Positions 9,671-16,890 of a stretch of 48,816 bases of DNA are shown here, piece by piece (the stretch's first letter is position 1; every line of letters begins with the position of its first letter). The stretch comes from Methylococcaceae bacterium (GTDB taxonomy: Bacteria > Pseudomonadota > Gammaproteobacteria > Methylococcales > Methylococcaceae): positions 1-48,816 of the forward strand of contig CADDZF010000005.1 of assembly GCA_902812445.1 (NCBI GenBank). The letters are read 5' to 3'. The notes beneath the pieces were generated by a model. That model was not told the DNA's origin. It worked only from the letters and a program-made list of their open reading frames with translations, and did not search any database. The position numbers and the translations under genes were made by a program.

Positions 9671-9810
9671 AGAGGACACCGTGACGACTTTCCATCTCCG
9701 ACGATGTGAACGTTGTGAACGTTGTGAACGTTGTTTGGAAGTTTTTCTCTGGGAGAAATTATTTTTTGGCTTTAATGCCGACAAAAAACGCCATCGATTA
9801 GAGGACACCG
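9671..9810 (+). repeat. Long repeat copy A downstream of the primase gene
   Basis: The unit starts and ends with AGAGGACACCG (9671 and 9800), giving a 129-bp period. It contains three TGTGAACGT units (9705-9731), a hairpin with T-tract and a GCCGACAAAAAA segment. Its first bases are the last codons and stop of the primase gene. A frame from GTG 9681 (82 aa, with a C-E-R-C-E-R-C run) crosses it but is not credible as a gene. Confidence 0.85.
9744..9767 (+). terminator. Hairpin with T-tract in repeat copy A
   Basis: TTTCTC-TGG-GAGAAA forms a perfect 6-bp stem followed by TTATTTTTT. It lies 60 bases after the primase stop and could end the element's transcript. The stem is short and AU-rich, so strength is uncertain. 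Confidence 0.5.
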
Positions 9811-9820
9811 CTAAAGTGGC

Positions 9821-9838
9821 TTTAGACGGTTTAGACGG
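9821..9838 (+). repeat. TTTAGACGG 9-bp tandem pair
   Basis: TTTAGACGG at 9821-9829 and 9830-9838. Unrelated in sequence to TGTGAACGT but with the same 9-bp period. It lies in the unique spacer between long repeat copies A and B. Confidence 0.65.
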
Positions 9839-9995
9839 TGAGTTGCCTCAGTTACCGAGCCTGGCTTTTTTGTTAGAAAAACAATGGATTACGCATAAGC
9901 TGGGTCCAGGCGAGCTTTTTTTCTCTTAAAAAACAATAAAGTACAACGATCCCAATTTGGGGTTCTTTGCCGTGCCATTTCTGCGTAGCGGCGCT

Positions 9996-10104
9996 CGATG
10001 TGAACGTTGTGAACGTTGTGAACGTTGTTTGGAAGTTTTTCTCTGGGAGAAATTATTTTTTGGCTTTAATGCCGACAAAAAATGCCATCGATTAGAGGAC
10101 ACCG
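9996..10104 (+). repeat. Long repeat copy B
   Basis: Matches copy A at an offset of 294 bases from CGATG through AGAGGACACCG, with one visible substitution (aaaatgcc for aaacgcc). It holds three TGTGAACGT units at 9999-10025 and the hairpin at 10038-10061. It runs directly into copy C through the shared AGAGGACACCG. Confidence 0.85.
10038..10061 (+). terminator. Hairpin with T-tract in repeat copy B
   Basis: Identical to the hairpin in copy A: TTTCTC-TGG-GAGAAA then TTATTTTTT. It is a second possible transcription stop in series. Confidence 0.4.
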
Positions 10105-10195
10105 TGACGACTTTCCATCTCCGACGATGTGAACGTTGTGAACGTTGTGAACGTTGTTTGGAAGTTTTTCTCTGGGAGAAATTATTTTTTGGCTT
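10094..10195 (+). repeat. Long repeat copy C
   Basis: Matches copy A at an offset of 423 bases. It includes the duplicate of the primase 3' end (AGAGGACACCGTGACGAC), three TGTGAACGT units at 10128-10154 and the hairpin. It diverges after TTGGCTT, about 10195. Copies B and C together look like a tandem amplification of a 129-bp unit. Confidence 0.85.
10167..10190 (+). terminator. Hairpin with T-tract in repeat copy C
   Basis: Third identical TTTCTC-TGG-GAGAAA stem with a following T-rich run. Confidence 0.4.
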
Positions 10196-10320
10196 CCATA
10201 CTCGGTGAGTTGCCGTATACATATTCTGTTTTTTTTTCGCGAGGCGGCTTTGATTCTGACCCCGGCACGGCGAGCCTTGCGAGTGCTGCTCTTACTACGA
10301 AACCGAAAGGCAAATCGCGA
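10196..10320. other. Non-coding stretch after repeat copy C
   Basis: No gene is supported. The stretch includes a run of nine T at about 10230. Several short open frames cross it on both strands, but none shows a recognisable family, and their repetitive parts come from the flanking 9-bp repeats. Confidence 0.4.
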
Positions 10321-10338
10321 ACTGTCGCAACTGTCGCA
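10321..10338 (+). repeat. ACTGTCGCA 9-bp tandem pair
   Basis: ACTGTCGCA at 10321-10329 and 10330-10338. A third unrelated sequence with a 9-bp period in the same right arm. Confidence 0.65.
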
Positions 10339-10473
10339 GGTGCAAACCCCCCAGGAAGGGCAAAACCGCATGGGCGGCATTACCCCCTGAGCCTGCACGC
10401 ATGTTGTGTAAAGGTTCAGCAATACTTACACATTAGAAAACGAGCGTTTGCAAAAACAGGGGAAAAAGCGGTT

Positions 10474-10573
10474 TATCCTGTCCTCAACGGCGATCCTGTC
10501 CTCGATCCTGTCCTCAGCTAAGTTATTGATGGAAGGTTTCTTTTGATAGATTGAGGACAGGATAGACAGGATA
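10474..10573. repeat. Inverted iteron cluster built on TATCCTGTC/GACAGGATA
   Basis: ATCCTGTCCTC occurs three times in direct orientation (10475-10485, 10493-10503, 10505-10515). The complementary strand motif GACAGGATA occurs twice in 9-bp tandem (10556-10564, 10565-10573). The two arms face each other across an AT-rich 40-base centre, a geometry seen at replication origins and at operator clusters. Confidence 0.7.
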
Positions 10574-10594
10574 AATGGGGAAAAAAAGAAATAG

Positions 10595-10708
10595 ATGAAA
10601 AAAGCGCGATCCCCAGGCGCTGGCTATAAAGGCGGAATGCAAGCCCTGCTGCGAGAAGTGGCGCGAACCTTAAGAGCGCAAGCTGAGACTTTGAAGGACA
10701 TCGAGTGA
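10595..10708 (+). CDS. Possible small basic protein (37 aa)
   Basis: Open frame starting M-K-K-A-R-S-P-G-A-G-Y-K-G-G and ending L-K-D-I-E, with an amphipathic helical middle (L-L-R-E-V-A-R-T-L-R-A-Q-A-E). A GGGG-AAAAAAAG purine stretch lies upstream at a loose distance. It is directly downstream of the inverted iteron cluster and is the only plausible frame in the right arm of the element. Family not recognised. It may be a remnant of a larger gene or spurious. Confidence 0.3.
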   Translation: MKKARSPGAGYKGGMQALLREVARTLRAQAETLKDIE

Positions 10709-10818
10709 GAGGCAAAAAACACCATTGATGGGTAATTGAGTGCACAAACGTGTGCCCATAATGAAAAAGTAAAATATCAAAACTCAGTAACGGTGCGGCT
10801 TCGGGACAGTTTTCTAGC
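10709..10818. other. Right end of the element, no gene
   Basis: Contains GTGCACAAACGTGTGCCCAT (about 10740-10759), which resembles the TGTATGCCCATG motifs at the left end and may be an integrase arm site. An AT-rich run follows up to the candidate right attachment core. Confidence 0.35.
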
Positions 10819-10828
10819 TTCTGTATTG
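10819..10828 (+). repeat. Right attachment core (attR candidate)
   Basis: TTCTGTATTG, identical to the first 10 bases of the mnmE end sequence at 3481. The following bases (AATGCGG) do not restore an mnmE C-terminus, so either the relic has drifted or the match is coincidental. Confidence 0.45.
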
Positions 10829-10836
10829 AATGCGGT

Positions 10837-10853
10837 TTCCGGCATGGCCGGAA
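10837..10853. other. Perfect 7-bp GC hairpin beyond the right attachment core
   Basis: TTCCGGC-ATG-GCCGGAA. No T-tract follows. It could be a relic of the original downstream sequence of mnmE, or a protein-binding palindrome. Confidence 0.4.
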
Positions 10854-10975
10854 CAGCTGATCGAATCCGCCGCGCCTTTTCGAACGTCCGCCCGCACAGT
10901 GCTGTGCTTTCGCCGATTAATTTCAAACCTCGCAACATTCGAGCTGCGTGCTAAGGGATTTTCAGGGCACAATCC

Positions 10976-11183
10976 TGTGGAAAACCACTGCAGGTGATGC
11001 AGCAAAGCTTAAGGAGCAAAGATATCCACAGCTTTTCCCCATTGCATAGCCAGAGTGTTCAACAGGCCGTTTCATGCTTAAGGTCTTGTTCGAGGGCTAA
11101 AAACCCGCATTCTTGAACCGATCAACAGGCTTAATAACAACCTAACTAGATTAATTTCTATTTTTAACAAGACGTGTGAAAAA
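10976..11183. other. oriC: Candidate chromosomal replication origin (oriC)
   Basis: Three sites differ by one base from the DnaA box TTATNCACA: TGTGGAAAA (10976-10984, complement), ATATCCACA (11022-11030) and TGTGAAAAA (11175-11183, complement). Between the second and third lies an AT-rich block around 11128-11170 (TTAATAACAA, GATTAATTTC, TATTTTTAAC) suitable for unwinding. The region is a gene-free gap between mnmE and mnmG, where many gammaproteobacterial origins lie. dnaA, dnaN and rpmH are not in the window, and the boxes are imperfect, so this is a candidate only. Confidence 0.4.
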
Positions 11184-11274
11184 ATCGATCCCGGCAATCA
11201 CGCTGTGGCGCTTGCACTCTTTCGGCGCAAAGCCTATTCATGGTGTTTTTGCTGGTTAACACAGGAGTTGATCG

Positions 11275-12204
11275 ATGACAGGTTTTTCGCTATTCGTGCT
11301 TTTCCTGCTCGCGCTGTCGATTATCGCGGTGGTGATGAGCATCAAGTTCGTTCCTCAAGGCTATGAGTACACCGTCCAGCGATTTGGTAAATATACCGGT
11401 ACGCTGCGTCCGGGGCTCAACATCATCATTCCCGTTATTGATCAGATCGGTGCTCAGTTGAACATGATGGAGCAGGTGATGGACGTCCCCTCGCAGGAGA
11501 TCATCACCAAAGACAACGCCATGGTCAAAGTGGACGGTGTCGTGTTTTATCAGGTGATCGATGCGGCGAGGGCGGCTTACGAAGTGAGTAACCTGCATCT
11601 GGCCATTCTCAATCTGACGATGACCAATATCCGCACGGTGATGGGTTCTATGGATCTGGATGAGCTGCTATCGAAACGCGACGAGATCAATACGCGCTTG
11701 CTGCGAGTAGTCGACGACGCGACAACGCCTTGGGGCGTCAAAGTGACCCGGATCGAGATCAAGGACATCCGCCCCCCTCAGGATCTGGTGGACTCCATGG
11801 CGCGCCAGATGAAAGCCGAGCGCGACAAGCGCGCCGCCGTCCTGGAAGCGGAAGGCTTGCGACAGGCAGAGATTCTTCGCGCCGATGGGGATAAGCAGGC
11901 GGTGATCTTGGAGGCGGAAGGCCGTAAGGAGGCTGCCTATCGCGAAGCGGAGGCGCGCGAGCGGCTGGCGCAGGCGGAAGCGCGGGCCACTCTGGTGGTT
12001 TCCGAAGCAATCGCTAAAGGCGACGTTCAGGCGATCAATTACTTTATCGCGCAGAAATATGTCGAGGCGCTCCAGAGAATTGCCTCGGCGGAAAACAACA
12101 AGCTGATTTTTATGCCGCTGGAATCATCCGGCGTGATCGGCGCGCTGGGCGGCATCGCTGAACTGACCAAGGACGCCCTGGCCAAGCGAGGTTGCGACTC
12201 GTGA
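11275..12204 (+). CDS. qmcA: SPFH/stomatin-family membrane protein (QmcA-like)
   Basis: Band-7 scaffold protein anchored in the inner membrane, thought to organise membrane microdomains and support membrane protein quality control. The 309-aa protein has an N-terminal transmembrane helix (residues 5-24). An SPFH domain follows ([15 protein letters not shown], later [10 protein letters not shown] and [13 protein letters not shown]). An Ala/Glu-rich coiled coil occupies about 180-250. The stop overlaps the start of the NfeD-like gene as GTGA, the classic qmcA-ybbJ pairing. A ribosome site (CAGGAG) precedes the ATG. Identity is secure at family level. Confidence 0.92.
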   Translation: MTGFSLFVLFLLALSIIAVVMSIKFVPQGYEYTVQRFGKYTGTLRPGLNIIIPVIDQIGAQLNMMEQVMDVPSQEIITKDNAMVKVDGVVFYQVIDAARAAYEVSNLHLAILNLTMTNIRTVMGSMDLDELLSKRDEINTRLLRVVDDATTPWGVKVTRIEIKDIRPPQDLVDSMARQMKAERDKRAAVLEAEGLRQAEILRADGDKQAVILEAEGRKEAAYREAEARERLAQAEARATLVVSEAIAKGDVQAINYFIAQKYVEALQRIASAENNKLIFMPLESSGVIGALGGIAELTKDALAKRGCDS

Positions 12205-12641
12205 GTTTTTTGATCGTGTTCTGGCACTGGTGGGCGTTCGCCGTCTCACTGCTCGTTATCGAACTCCTCGTTTCCGGCATGTTTTTTCTGTGGATGGCGG
12301 TTGCGGCCTTTACTACGGGCGTTTTGTTATTGGTTGCACCGGCGTTGACGCGCGAAGTTCAGCTCCTGGTCTTTTCCGTGCTTTCGCTCGCCAGCATCGT
12401 CGTCTCCCGGAAATACCTGCACACGCATACGCTTGAAAGCGATCATCCGCTGCTGAATCGGCGCAGCGCCCAGCACGTGGGCAGAGAGTTCGTATTGGAA
12501 AACCCTATCGTCAATGGGCAGGCCCGAATACGAATCGATGATTCCACCTGGAAAATCCACGGTGAGGATTGTCCGGCCGGCGCTAAGGTTCGGGTCGTTT
12601 CAGCGAACGGAGTGGTGCTCAATGTCGAGAGAATCACCTGA
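12201..12641 (+). CDS. NfeD-family membrane protein (YbbJ-like)
   Basis: Partner of the stomatin-like protein encoded upstream; short NfeD proteins bind SPFH scaffolds and carry a C-terminal OB fold. The 146-aa product has two or three transmembrane helices in the first 75 residues ([30 protein letters not shown]). A soluble beta-domain follows ([24 protein letters not shown]), with [11 protein letters not shown] typical of the family. The GTG at 12201 is chosen because it overlaps the qmcA stop and has family-like first residues; a TTG at 12192 is the alternative. Confidence 0.9.
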   Translation: MSFLIVFWHWWAFAVSLLVIELLVSGMFFLWMAVAAFTTGVLLLVAPALTREVQLLVFSVLSLASIVVSRKYLHTHTLESDHPLLNRRSAQHVGREFVLENPIVNGQARIRIDDSTWKIHGEDCPAGAKVRVVSANGVVLNVERIT

Positions 12642-12726
12642 AGGCTCTGACAATAGCCCGCGTGCAAGACCACGGTCTGCGCTCACGGTCTGCTCATGGG
12701 TCGATCGAGTTCATCCGTGCGCCTTC

Positions 12727-13482
12727 CTAAAGCCGCTCAATCCTGAATCGTCGAACGCATATAGCGATGCGGCTGAGAGCATTGCGCTGCGGCATCCGCC
12801 CGTAGTGGACAGCCAGATATTGTTCAGTGATGTTTTCGATCGCCCTCACCGGGTCTCCGCACGATGCTTTTGCCAAATTATCGCAAAGTGGCATAGCAGC
12901 GCGGCCGCATCCAATTGCGGTTGCTTCCGGCACAGAACCAAGAGAAAGATCAGCGACGAGCGCCAGCAGGTGCGTCAGCCAGACCTGCAGAGCTTTCCAG
13001 CCGACGATACCAGCAACCGCGGCCAGCGCTGGCTGAACGTCTTCCGGCAGCGGAAAAGTGCCGATCTAGCAGCCTGGGTTGTGTGTGGCGATGATGTAGA
13101 ATGGCTCCGGCAAGGGCCAGGTTGTCACCGGGCGTTCTTCGATTCCTGCGCGCAGCGCTCTGCGCTTTGGGTGTCGAGCAGTCGACCTCGTCAGTCCGAA
13201 TCATCGAGTGAAAGATCGGCCCGGGGGAAAGCGGAAAGCGCTCGTTTTGCTGTCGAAGGTCGATGAGCCTAGGCTATTTGCCGGCAACAGATCGCAGGTA
13301 AACTGAATTCTCTGATAGTTGAGGCCCAGCAAATTGGCTAAAGCATGCGCCAGCGTGGTCTTGCCGCCCCCGGCACGTCTTCTATCAGTAGATGCCACGG
13401 GCGATGGAGCAGCACAAGGCGGCGTGGATAACTCATGTGGGAGCCGAACGATCTTTTCAGAGCCGTAGAGAAAAAGATACAT
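12727..13482 (-). pseudogene. Collapsed relic of a moxR operon (MoxR AAA ATPase, perhaps fused to TgpA-like remnants)
   Basis: Read on the minus strand from 13482, MoxR-type ATPase pieces appear in order but in different frames. They are G-S-E-K-I-V-R-L, H-L-L-I-E-D-V-P-G-G-G-K-T-T-L-A-H-A (Walker A), L-N-Y-Q-R-I-Q-F-T and D-L-L-P-A-N, then D-E-V-D-C-S-T-P-K-A-Q-S-A, E-E-R-P-V-T, L-P-E-P-F-Y-I-I-A-T-H-N-P, an internal TAG, and G-T-F-P-L-P-E. At least two frameshifts and one stop are needed to connect them. The remaining C-terminal frame (A-I-E-N-I-T-E-Q-Y-L-A-V-H-Y-G-R to a stop at 12727) is not MoxR-like and resembles the tail of a TgpA/DUF4129 protein. That fits deletion of the middle of a moxR-DUF58-tgpA operon. 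No function is expected. Confidence 0.75.
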
Positions 13483-13576
13483 TAATCCGGTCGCGGCCGC
13501 TCGCAAGTCTTCTGCGTGCTGGCTGGCGGCGACGGAGTGAAATCATTACAATTTGATTTTTACGGGCGGGCCTTCT

Positions 13577-15451
13577 ATGCACTCTAGTTATCGATTTGAT
13601 GTGATCGTGGTCGGCGGTGGTCATGCCGGTACCGAGGCGGCTCTGGCGTCCGCGCGCGTGGGCGCAAGGACGCTGCTGCTGACGCAAAATATCGAAACGC
13701 TCGGCCAGATGAGCTGCAATCCTGCCATCGGCGGTATCGGCAAAGGCCATCTGGTGAAGGAGATCGATGCGCTCGGCGGGTTGATGGCGCGTGCCGCGGA
13801 CCAAGCGGGTATTCAGTTCCGCGTGTTGAACGCCAGCAAGGGCCCGGCGGTCAGGGCTACGCGCGCCCAGGCCGATCGCGCCTTATATAAAAAAACCGTG
13901 CGCCGCGCTTTGGAGACACAAGCCGGTCTATCTCTGTTCCAGCAGTCGGTGTCCGATTTGATCGTTCGCAATGGCTGCGCGGTAGGCGTGGTCACGCAAC
14001 TGGGCCTGAAGCTGGAGGCGCGCTGCGTGGTATTGACGGTAGGAACCTTCCTCGCCGGCCGCATCCACGTCGGGCTGGAAAGTTATCAGGGCGGCCGCGC
14101 CGGTGATCCGGCGTCCGGGGCCTTGGCCGCCCGCTTACGCGCGTTGCCGTTCCGGGTGGGACGCCTGAAGACGGGGACGCCACCGCGTATCGATGGACGC
14201 TCGGTTGATTTTGACGTCATGCAGGCACAGCCGGGCGATGTGCCGACGCCGGTATTTTCTTTCCTCGGCAAGCCGGAGGAGCATCCGCGGCAGGTTCCGT
14301 GCTTCATCACCCGCACTAATGAACGGACGCACGCTATCATCCGTGCGGGACTCGCGCGCTCGCCTCTCTATGCCGGCGTGATCGAAGGCGTGGGGCCGCG
14401 CTATTGCCCGTCCATCGAAGACAAGATCGTCCGTTTCAGCGACAGGGATTCGCATCAGATCTTTGTCGAGCCGGAAGGTCTGGATACCTTCGAGGTCTAT
14501 CCCAATGGCCTCTCCACCAGTCTGCCATTTGATGTGCAGCAGGAATTGGTGCGCTCCATTGCGGGCTTTGAAAACGCACATATCACACGGCCGGGCTATG
14601 CCATCGAGTACGATTTTTCTGACCCCCGGGACCTGAAATCATCGCTGGAGACCAAGCACATGGAAGGCCTGTTCTTCGCCGGCCAGATCAATGGCACTAC
14701 CGGGTATGAAGAAGCCGCTGCACAGGGCCTGATCGCCGGTCTCAATGCGGCGCGCAAGGCGCAGCAGCAGGAAGCGTGGTCGCCCACGCGCGATCAGGCG
14801 TATATCGGCGTACTGATCGACGACTTGATCACCCGCGGTACGTTAGAGCCGTATCGCATGTTCACCAGTCGGGCGGAATATCGCCTGCTGCTGCGAGAAG
14901 ATAATGCCGATCTGCGTCTCACTGAAACCGGCCGTAAACTGGGCCTGGTCGATGACCTGCGCTGGCAGGCGTTTGTATGCAAGAGAACCGCAATCGCACG
15001 TCTGCAGGCGGATTTGTCCTCGATGCGAATTCGTCCTCATACGCCTGCGGCCGATGCCGTCGGCCGATCCCTCAAGGCGCCATTGCAGCGCGAGATGAGC
15101 CTGCTGGATCTGCTGCATCGTCCGGAAGTGGACATCGGACAACTGGAGTGTCTTGCAGCGACCCTCGTCGCCGAAGCGCACCCGGCAGTCAAGGAGCAGG
15201 TCGAAATTCAGGCGAAATACGCCGGCTACATCGAGCGCCAGCAGAGCGAAATCGATCGCCAGCGGCGTTACGATCACTGGCGCTTGTCGGAGACTTTGGA
15301 TTACGAAAATATCATCGGCCTATCCAGCGAAGTGCGGGAGAAGCTTAGCTTGCAGCGTCCCGAAACAGTCGGCCAAGCCGCCAGGATACCGGGGATGACG
15401 CCGGCCGCGATCTCGCTGTTACTGATTCATTTACAGAAGAAAAGCGCTTAA
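13577..15451 (+). CDS. mnmG: tRNA uridine-5-carboxymethylaminomethyl(34) synthesis enzyme MnmG (GidA)
   Basis: FAD-dependent partner of MnmE in wobble uridine modification. The 624-aa protein opens with the dinucleotide-binding motif [15 protein letters not shown]. It then shows [16 protein letters not shown] and the conserved [18 protein letters not shown]. Later blocks are [11 protein letters not shown] and [16 protein letters not shown]. The ATG at 13577 is preferred to an in-frame TTG at 13553 because it gives the normal short N-terminus. rsmG follows after 6 bases. The position next to rsmG-parAB is the common gid-par arrangement near oriC. Confidence 0.97.
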   Translation: MHSSYRFDVIVVGGGHAGTEAALASARVGARTLLLTQNIETLGQMSCNPAIGGIGKGHLVKEIDALGGLMARAADQAGIQFRVLNASKGPAVRATRAQADRALYKKTVRRALETQAGLSLFQQSVSDLIVRNGCAVGVVTQLGLKLEARCVVLTVGTFLAGRIHVGLESYQGGRAGDPASGALAARLRALPFRVGRLKTGTPPRIDGRSVDFDVMQAQPGDVPTPVFSFLGKPEEHPRQVPCFITRTNERTHAIIRAGLARSPLYAGVIEGVGPRYCPSIEDKIVRFSDRDSHQIFVEPEGLDTFEVYPNGLSTSLPFDVQQELVRSIAGFENAHITRPGYAIEYDFSDPRDLKSSLETKHMEGLFFAGQINGTTGYEEAAAQGLIAGLNAARKAQQQEAWSPTRDQAYIGVLIDDLITRGTLEPYRMFTSRAEYRLLLREDNADLRLTETGRKLGLVDDLRWQAFVCKRTAIARLQADLSSMRIRPHTPAADAVGRSLKAPLQREMSLLDLLHRPEVDIGQLECLAATLVAEAHPAVKEQVEIQAKYAGYIERQQSEIDRQRRYDHWRLSETLDYENIIGLSSEVREKLSLQRPETVGQAARIPGMTPAAISLLLIHLQKKSA

Positions 15452-15457
15452 GTCATC

Positions 15458-16081
15458 TTGAAAAATTTGCAGCAGGCGCTGGCGCATGGATTGGATGAAT
15501 TGTCGCTGTCGTACGATCCGAATCAGCTCGATCGGTTGCTCAAGTTCCAGGCCTTACTGGAGAAGTGGAACAAGGTCTATAATCTCACCGCCCTACACGA
15601 ACCCGAGAAAATCTTGAGCTTGCACGTGCTCGACAGCTTGACGGTGTTGCCTTATCTGAACGGCCAGCACATATTGGATGCAGGCACCGGCGCGGGACTG
15701 CCGGGAATTCCGCTTGCAGTCATGTCGCCGCAGCGAGCGTTTTTCCTGCTGGATGGCAATGCCAAGAAGATCCGCTTCGTGCAACAGGCGGCAATCGAAT
15801 TGAAACTCGCCAATGTGCGCGTCGTTCAGGCGCGGCTGGAAAGCTTCAATCCCGGGCAAAAATTCAGCACCATTTTGGCAAGGGCGATCGCAACAGCTCC
15901 CAGCATGCTGGTCCAGGCGCGGCGTCTGCTGGCTGCGAACGGCGTGATCCTGCTGTTCAAGGGCCGGTTTCCTGTGGAGGAAATCGAACAATTGAAAGAA
16001 CTCGATCCCGAAGTGATCCCGCTCAGAATACCGGGAGTCGATGCCCAGCGGCACGTGATCCGCATAAAGGCTTCAGCATAG
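15458..16081 (+). CDS. rsmG: 16S rRNA (guanine-N7) methyltransferase RsmG (GidB)
   Basis: SAM-dependent methyltransferase that modifies G527 of 16S rRNA; loss gives low-level streptomycin resistance in other bacteria. The 207-aa product has the family segment K-W-N-K-V-Y-N-L-T-A, then H-V-L-D-S-L-T-V, and SAM motif I L-D-A-G-T-G-A-G-L-P-G-I-P-L-A. The start appears to be TTG at 15458 (M-K-N-L-Q-Q-A-L), 6 bases after the mnmG stop. No ATG is available near the family N-terminus, and no strong ribosome site is seen, so translation may be coupled to mnmG. Confidence 0.95.
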   Translation: MKNLQQALAHGLDELSLSYDPNQLDRLLKFQALLEKWNKVYNLTALHEPEKILSLHVLDSLTVLPYLNGQHILDAGTGAGLPGIPLAVMSPQRAFFLLDGNAKKIRFVQQAAIELKLANVRVVQARLESFNPGQKFSTILARAIATAPSMLVQARRLLAANGVILLFKGRFPVEEIEQLKELDPEVIPLRIPGVDAQRHVIRIKASA

Positions 16082-16093
16082 ATTCCGCAACCC

Positions 16094-16888
16094 ATGGGAA
16101 AAATTATCGCGGTCGCGAATCAAAAAGGCGGTGTCGGCAAGACTACGACCAGCGTCAATCTGGCCGCGTCCCTGGCGGCCACGCAGCGGCGGGTGCTGCT
16201 GGTGGATCTCGATCCGCAGGGAAACACGACCATGGGCTGCGGCATCGACAAGGAGAAGGCTTCGCCTTCGGCGTACGATCTCCTGACCGAACCGATGGAG
16301 GCTGGCGAGGCCATTATGTCCCTCACCGAATTCGGTTTCGACCTCATTCCGGGAAATGCCGATTTGACGGCCGCTGAAATAGAGTTGCTGAGCAAGGAGA
16401 GGCGCGAGCGGGCGCTGGCCGATGTGCTGGCGACCTGCCGGGATGGTTACGAATTCATCCTCATCGATTGTCCCCCATCGCTCAATATGCTGACGCTAAA
16501 CGCCCTGGTGGCTGCGGACAGCGTCTTGATCCCGATGCAATGCGAATACTATGCTTTGGAGGGCTTGTCGGCTCTCATGGACACCTTGAAAAATGTGCGC
16601 CGGACGGTCAACCCGGAGCTCCGTTTGGAAGGCCTCTTGCGGACCATGTTCGATTCGCGCAGCCGCCTGGCCAACGAGGTGTCGGATCAACTCACGAGCC
16701 ACTTTCGCGACCGCGTCTTTCATACCATCATACCGAGAAACATTCGCCTCGCCGAGGCGCCGAGTCACGGGCTTCCCGCGATGCAGTTCGATAAGTCGTC
16801 ACGCGGCTCGCTGGCTTATCTGGCGCTCGCGAGTGAGCTGGTGCGGCGTAATGAACGCTCCGCTCCGTCCACAATCGGGCCTGATTAG
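16094..16888 (+). CDS. parA: Chromosome partitioning ATPase ParA/Soj
   Basis: Dimerising ATPase that moves ParB-bound origin regions. The 264-aa protein starts I-I-A-V-A-N-Q-K-G-G-V-G-K-T-T, the deviant Walker A with signature lysine 11, followed by V-D-L-D-P-Q-G-N (Walker A') and I-L-I-D-C-P-P-S-L (Walker B). Later blocks E-Y-Y-A-L-E-G-L and P-R-N-I-R-L-A-E-A-P-S-H-G are typical of chromosomal Soj proteins. parB follows after 2 bases. Its place just after mnmG-rsmG supports an origin-proximal location. No parS site was found by eye in the window. Confidence 0.96.
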   Translation: MGKIIAVANQKGGVGKTTTSVNLAASLAATQRRVLLVDLDPQGNTTMGCGIDKEKASPSAYDLLTEPMEAGEAIMSLTEFGFDLIPGNADLTAAEIELLSKERRERALADVLATCRDGYEFILIDCPPSLNMLTLNALVAADSVLIPMQCEYYALEGLSALMDTLKNVRRTVNPELRLEGLLRTMFDSRSRLANEVSDQLTSHFRDRVFHTIIPRNIRLAEAPSHGLPAMQFDKSSRGSLAYLALASELVRRNERSAPSTIGPD

Positions 16889-16890
16889 CG

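Larger units (their letters stand above)
6755..9684 (+). pseudogene. Primase-helicase replication protein, split by a 14-bp duplication
   Basis: Large replication protein, functionally comparable to P4 alpha. The N-terminal part looks like an archaeo-eukaryotic-type primase domain: Y-L-V-L-D-V-E-A-D, then H-T-T-Y-S-H-S-T-E-H-P-R-Y-R-L, then L-E-P-A-R-L-F-Y-F-P-R-C. The C-terminal part is a helicase-type ATPase with Walker A G-V-Q-G-T-I-K-S-S-T and the sequence N-A-D-E-T-L-I-E-C-K-R. As read, a first frame runs 6755-7282 (175 aa) and a second runs 7213-9684. A duplicated 14-mer at 7195-7222 causes the shift; deleting one copy gives an uninterrupted 971-aa protein. The linker between domains carries an inverted copy of the element's 9-bp repeat array, read as Q-R-S-Q-R-S-Q-R-S. 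Either half might still be made, but the full enzyme cannot be without slippage or reversion. Confidence 0.85.
3481..10828 (+). mobile_element. Putative integrative element inserted at the 3' end of mnmE
   Basis: Inferred 7.3 kb integrative (mobilizable or satellite-like) element. Seen: a tyrosine integrase lies immediately downstream of mnmE, no tRNA gene is next to it, and the 10-bp sequence TTCTGTATTG at the very end of mnmE (3481-3490) recurs at 10819-10828. Cargo is integrase, hypothetical gene, AlpA-like regulator, primase-helicase and a repeat-rich non-coding right arm. Known: SGI1-family elements use the last 18 bp of mnmE (thdF/trmE) as attB. No conjugation, capsid or resistance genes are present, so movement would need a helper. 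Two of the four genes look damaged (in-frame amber; 14-bp duplication), so the element may be immobile. The right boundary is the least certain part. Confidence 0.7.

Noticed and set aside
9681-9929. Small cysteine-rich frame with a C-E-R-C-E-R-C run, and a similar one at 9957-10208
   Set aside because: The repeated residues arise only because the 9-bp DNA unit keeps any frame open; every frame on both strands shows such tripeptide runs. No ribosome site or family similarity supports them.
9705-10154. CRISPR-like array
   Set aside because: Units are 9 bp in direct tandem without spacers, and the longer 129-bp unit has no regular spacer pattern; no cas genes are nearby.
10066-10422. 118-codon minus-strand frame with C-T-C-D-S-C-D-S-S
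   Set aside because: It spans the repeat units and a region with no consistent coding signal. The cysteine run stems from the ACTGTCGCA repeat; a decayed gene cannot be excluded but is not supported.
12514-13266. 250-codon plus-strand frame overlapping nfeD and the moxR relic
   Set aside because: It overlaps a well-supported gene in another frame and is antisense to recognisable MoxR motifs; it shows no family features.
16040-16065. CACGTGA near the end of rsmG as a parS half-site
   Set aside because: Only the central CACGTGA matches; the flanks do not fit TGTTTCACGTGAAACA. The CACGTG at about 7873 fails in the same way. No parS is claimed in the window.
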